Assembly: GCA_019309685.1 (NCBI GenBank)
Contig: JAFDFT010000013.1
Span: 1-15,913, forward strand
Origin: Deltaproteobacteria bacterium
GTDB lineage: Bacteria > Desulfobacterota > Desulfobacteria > Desulfobacterales > JAABPS01
Direction of reading: 5' to 3'
DNA: 15,913 nucleotides
Shown here: piece after piece, positions 12,414 to 15,913 of the stretch
Layout: every line of letters starts with the position of its first letter
Numbering within the stretch: position 1 is the stretch's first letter
The notes under the pieces: generated by a model
Databases searched by the model: none
Told to the model about the DNA's origin: nothing
The model's input: the letters and a program-made list of their open reading frames with translations, nothing else
Position numbers and translations under genes: made by a program

Positions 12414-14558
12414 TTACCCGTCAAGCCGCCGTACATGATGAACCAATTTTATCTTTTTTAAATCCGACATAACCTTTTTTAGCTGTACTGTATCTTTAAC
12501 CGAAATAGTAAAACAACCGTCTACAGTTTTATTATCGAGGATCTTTGTGTTTACACCTAGTATATTGGCCTCATTTTTACTAATAACGGATGTAATATCA
12601 GCCAGTAAACCCACGCGGTCATAAGAAGTGACTTGAATTTTAACAGAATATGTTTCTATATTATCAGTGTTCCATTCAACTTCGATTTGTCTTTCAGGAT
12701 TCATTTTCAAGGCGTTAACACAACTCGTTCTGTGTACGGTAACACCAAAGCCCTGAGTAATATAACCCGTAATCGAATCACCTGGAACAGGCTGGCAGCA
12801 CTTACCAAACTTTATCAGTATATCATCAACCCCCTTGACACTAACACCAGATCCCGGCCTCTTTTTTCGCACCCTCCCAAGAATCTTATTTAAAAGAGAC
12901 TCCTCCTCCATTTCTGGCTCTGGTTTGGGTATGATTCTTCCTACGATTTGCAAAGGTGTTATTTTGCCATAGCCAACACTGGCAATGAGATCGTCCACTT
13001 TTTTAAACCCAAAATGCTCCACCACTTTTTCCATCTGACCAGATTTTAAGAGCGTATTAAAATTCAGGCTGTTTTTTCGAAACGTTTTTTCGCACATCTC
13101 CTTTCCAAGAGTGAGGCTTCGATCTTTTTCCTGAGTCTTAATCCATTGCCTTATTCTTGAACGGGCCTTTACCGTTTTGACAAACTTTAACCAGTCTTTA
13201 CTCGGATGGTGGTTTTTTGATGTAACAATTTCGATTGTATCACCTGTTTTTAATCTATAATGCAGAGGCACCATACTGCCATTTACTTTAGCTCCGGTAC
13301 ATTGGTTCCCTACTTCAGAGTGAATGGAGTACGCAAAATCAACAGGTGTGGCTCCCCTTGGCAGGGATCTTATATCTCCACGAGGAGTGAAAACATAAAC
13401 CTCATCAGGGAAAAGATCGATACGGACATTTTCAATGAATTCAACAGGATCTCTGAATTCTTTTTGGTTTTCTACCAAATTCTGAATCCAGGAAAATTTT
13501 TTACTTATGTCTTCATCAATCTTCTTGCCCTCTTTATAACTCCAATGTGCCGCGATACCTGATTTGGCAATTTTATCCATTTCCTTTGTTCTGATTTGTA
13601 TCTCCATCCGCTCTCCAAAAGGGCCAATAACCGAGGTATGCAGGGACTGGTACATATTTGGCTTAGGAATTCCTATATAATCCTTAAATTTCTTTGAAAT
13701 AGGTTTCCAAAGTGCGTGGATCAATCCAAGCGCCTCATAACATTGAGGGATTGTATCAAGGATTATTCGAAACGCGATCACATCATATACATCATCAAAC
13801 GTGAGGTTTTGCTTGGTCATCTTTTGATAAATGCTATAAAAATATTTATACCTCCCCAAAACTTCACATGTGAGATGATATTCATCCATCTTATTTTTGA
13901 TATAGTTCTTTACAGTTTCGATATATTTTTCGCGTTCATCTTTATCCTTGCTGACCAGGGCTTTTATTTTTGAGTATTCTTCCGGTTGAAGATACATAAA
14001 TGACGTATCTTCAAGTTCATTCTTCATCCAGTATATACCCAGTCGAGCAGCGATCGGTGCATAGATGTCGAGTGTTTCCTGAGCGATTTCAATTTTTTTT
14101 TGATCACCGTGATACTTCAACGTCCTCATGTTATGAAGTCGATCTGCCAATTTAATCAGTATGACACGAATATCATCGGCCATCGCGAGAAGCATCTTGC
14201 GGATGCTCTCAGCATAGCGCTCCTTTGAACTATTAAAAGTGAGCTTGCCGAGCTTGGTCACACCTGACACAATATTCAAAACCTCACTGCCAAACATTTC
14301 CTTAATTTCAGAAGTCGTCGCGTGAGTGTCTTCAATAACATCATGTAACAGCGCTGCCGCGACACTGACCGTATCAAGATTCATGTCCGCGAGCACCCCC
14401 GCTACTTCCAGGGGATGCGACAAATAGGGTTCGCCCGATAACCGGACCTGCCCATCGTGAACCCTCGCAGAATAGATATAAGCGCGGTCGATAATATCCA
14501 CATCAGCATTCGGATTGTATTCTGTCACCTTATCGATGATATCGCTAATGCGGATCAT
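12414..14558 (-). CDS. rel: Bifunctional (p)ppGpp synthetase/hydrolase, RelA/SpoT homologue
   Basis: This enzyme makes and degrades (p)ppGpp, the stringent-response alarmone. At 714 residues it is a full-length long RSH. Domains in order: HD hydrolase (about 20-180) with His48, His72-Asp73, Glu76-Asp77 and Asp139 (LADRLHNMRTL) all present; synthetase (about 230-345) with GRYKYFYSIYQKM, KFKDYIGIPKPNMYQSLHTSV and MEIQIRT; TGS (about 385-446); the Cys-rich domain with KCCQPVPGD (Cys587, Cys588), His609 and Cys613; and a C-terminal ACT domain (about 636-712). KFKD in the synthetase is the basic 'RxKD' form of bifunctional Rel/SpoT, not the acidic ExDD of monofunctional RelA, and the HD residues are intact, so both activities are expected. 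It follows proS on the same strand after 46 bp. Only a weak GGGAAAG precedes the ATG. Confidence 0.96.
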   Translation of the reverse strand: MIRISDIIDKVTEYNPNADVDIIDRAYIYSARVHDGQVRLSGEPYLSHPLEVAGVLADMNLDTVSVAAALLHDVIEDTHATTSEIKEMFGSEVLNIVSGVTKLGKLTFNSSKERYAESIRKMLLAMADDIRVILIKLADRLHNMRTLKYHGDQKKIEIAQETLDIYAPIAARLGIYWMKNELEDTSFMYLQPEEYSKIKALVSKDKDEREKYIETVKNYIKNKMDEYHLTCEVLGRYKYFYSIYQKMTKQNLTFDDVYDVIAFRIILDTIPQCYEALGLIHALWKPISKKFKDYIGIPKPNMYQSLHTSVIGPFGERMEIQIRTKEMDKIAKSGIAAHWSYKEGKKIDEDISKKFSWIQNLVENQKEFRDPVEFIENVRIDLFPDEVYVFTPRGDIRSLPRGATPVDFAYSIHSEVGNQCTGAKVNGSMVPLHYRLKTGDTIEIVTSKNHHPSKDWLKFVKTVKARSRIRQWIKTQEKDRSLTLGKEMCEKTFRKNSLNFNTLLKSGQMEKVVEHFGFKKVDDLIASVGYGKITPLQIVGRIIPKPEPEMEEESLLNKILGRVRKKRPGSGVSVKGVDDILIKFGKCCQPVPGDSITGYITQGFGVTVHRTSCVNALKMNPERQIEVEWNTDNIETYSVKIQVTSYDRVGLLADITSVISKNEANILGVNTKILDNKTVDGCFTISVKDTVQLKKVMSDLKKIKLVHHVRRLDG

Positions 14559-14604
14559 TCTTATTTCTTTCCCAATATAATTTTCCCGGCAAAACCGTCA
14601 TCGC

Positions 14605-15913
14605 TTAATAGGCCTTTGCAAAAATCACGCGTTGATCGCTTTTCTTTCCACAGCAAACGCAATGGCCATTATCTTTTTCACTGTCAAATGGAATACAACG
14701 GATAGTAACGCTGAGATCGTCTTTTATTTTCAACTCGCATTCATCAGCACCGCACCAGTGGGATAAGGCAAACCCCCCATGAATCTCAGATTTTTCTATA
14801 TTTTCAGGTGTAAAGAAATCGATAAACTTATCTCTATCGTCGATGGATATTGTGTGTTTTTCTGTAAATGCTGAAGCCCGATCAAATAAATTCCTTTGCA
14901 TTTCATCAAGCATCCCCGGTATTTCTTTGACAAAAATATCTTTTTTTATGGATACTTTCTCTTTGAGACTTTTATCTCTCCTTGCCATAAATACGGAATT
15001 ATCACCAATATCTCTTAAACCTATTTCAACCCGAACGGGTATTCCCTTTTTGATCCAGTCCCATACTCTTGTTCCGCCAATATCACGGTCATCTATTTCA
15101 ACCTCAACCCTGCCGGAGTGATAAGGTACATCCTTGAGTTCTTCGGCCAGGCTATTGACATATGTCATCACCTTTTCCCTGTCCTCAGGCTTTCTAATAA
15201 TCGGCATTAAAACAACATGTGATGATGCTATTCGCGGCGGAAGAATAAGGCCATCATCATCACCATGTATCATGATAAGCCCTCCGATAAGTCTTGTAGA
15301 GACTCCCCATGATGTTGTCCAGGCGTACATCTCTTTTTCATCAGCGGATTGAAACTTAATATTGGATGATCTCGCAAAATTTTGGCCAAGGAAATGAGAC
15401 GTACCGGATTGAAGAGCCTTTCTATCCTGCATCATCGCTTCAATACACAACGTATCCACTGCTCCTGGAAATCTTTCCAGAGGGCTTTTTCTGCCTTTAA
15501 TTACAGGCATTGCCATACATTCTTCTGCAAACTTAGCGTATACATCAAGCATCATATGGGTTCGTTCAATTGCTTCATCTTCCGTTGCATGCGCTGTATG
15601 ACCCTCCTGCCAAAGAAACTCACTGGTACGGAGAAATATTCTCGGTCGCATTTCCCATCTAACCACATTCGCCCACTGATTAATCAGAGAACAGGTAAAT
15701 CCCTGTAACTGTCAACCCATTTTGAAAATGATTCCCCGATAATTGTTTCAGAAGTGGGCCGGACAACAAGGGGCTCTGAGAGCGGACCTGCTGGAACCAG
15801 CCCGCTATCCTCGGTTTGTTCAAGCCTGTGATGGGTAACAACCGCGCATTCTTTCGCAAAACCTTCAACATGTTCTGCTTCTTTGTTAAAAAAGCTTAAA
15901 GGGATAAATAAAG
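14605..15913 (-). CDS. proS: Prolyl-tRNA synthetase, type 3 (archaeal/eukaryote-like), frameshifted, 5' end beyond window
   Basis: ProRS charges tRNA-Pro with proline; it is a class II synthetase. Two frames together give one protein. Upstream frame (15911 to about 15687): LFIPLSFFNKEAEHVEGFAKE ... EPLVVRPTSETIIG ... SYRDLPVL, then TGA at 15684-15686. The next frame (to 14605) resumes at INQWANVVRWEMRPR and continues through FLWQEGHTAHAT, TSWGVSTRLIGGLIMIHGDD and LPPRIA to a C-terminal Cys-rich domain (CGADEC, CVCCGKK) ending in the conserved Tyr (AKAY). This is the type 3 architecture without the INS editing domain of the common bacterial type. About 40-45 N-terminal residues lie outside the window. 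The break fits a CT duplication (GTT CTCTG ATT for GTT CTG ATT). A sequencing error or a recent mutation are both possible; the rest of the frame is intact. rel follows after 46 bp. Confidence 0.9.

Noticed and set aside
13260..13973. Plus-strand frames of 85-100 residues within rel
   Set aside because: They are antisense shadows of the fully intact rel gene.
15684..15692. Programmed ribosomal frameshifting in proS
   Set aside because: No slippery heptamer of the X-XXY-YYZ type and no clear stimulatory structure. A CT duplication explains the break more simply, and type 3 ProRS is not known for programmed shifting.

Overview
The window is AT-rich, gene-dense bacterial chromosome. It suggests a diderm (Gram-negative) organism: there is a BamD-type outer-membrane assembly lipoprotein and a periplasmic binding protein with a Sec signal peptide. 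Gene content (C+ type bL28, a type 3 'archaeal-like' prolyl-tRNA synthetase, a long Rel/SpoT, a long PurN) and short GC-rich intergenic repeats fit a Desulfobacterota-like (former Deltaproteobacteria) genome. That placement is inference; no rRNA or other taxonomic marker is present. I see no CRISPR array, defence island, phage region, rRNA or tRNA.

Layout. (1) 1-2353, minus strand: carA then carB, the two subunits of carbamoyl-phosphate synthetase; carB runs off the left edge. (2) 2354-3035: a 682-bp gene-free stretch holding a 14-bp palindrome, a good sigma70-type promoter on the plus strand and, about 40 bp past its expected start site, a hairpin followed by six T. (3) 3036-4340: a GH1 beta-glycosidase, facing a small unrecognised gene (4344-4766, minus) with 3 bp between their stop codons. 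(4) 4941-6098: a TraB/PrgY-family membrane protein. (5) 6099-6416: repeat-rich spacer ending in a roughly 172-bp MITE-like element whose outer edge completes the stop codon of purN. (6) 6417-8301, minus: purN and a calcineurin-like metallophosphoesterase. (7) 8394-9926, plus: a solute-binding protein of family 5 with no permease genes in view. (8) 10060-12022, plus: trxA-trxB-bamD, with 12-bp and 7-bp gaps, behind a near-consensus promoter; then rpmB. (9) 12414-15913, minus: proS followed by rel. proS has an internal frameshift and runs off the right edge.

How the genes fit together. Most are housekeeping. CarAB makes carbamoyl phosphate for pyrimidines and arginine, and PurN acts in purine synthesis. 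TrxA/TrxB keep cytoplasmic thiols reduced, and BamD serves outer-membrane biogenesis. bL28, ProRS and Rel belong to translation and its starvation response. The accessory parts are the GH1 gene with its unusual leader, the unrecognised 140-residue protein, the TraB protein and the repeats.

No large undescribed multi-gene system is evident. The best leads are the promoter/hairpin leader at 2671-2846, the MITE-like element abutting purN at 6246-6417, and the frameshift in proS at about 15684-15690. All calls come from reading the sequence; no database search was run.
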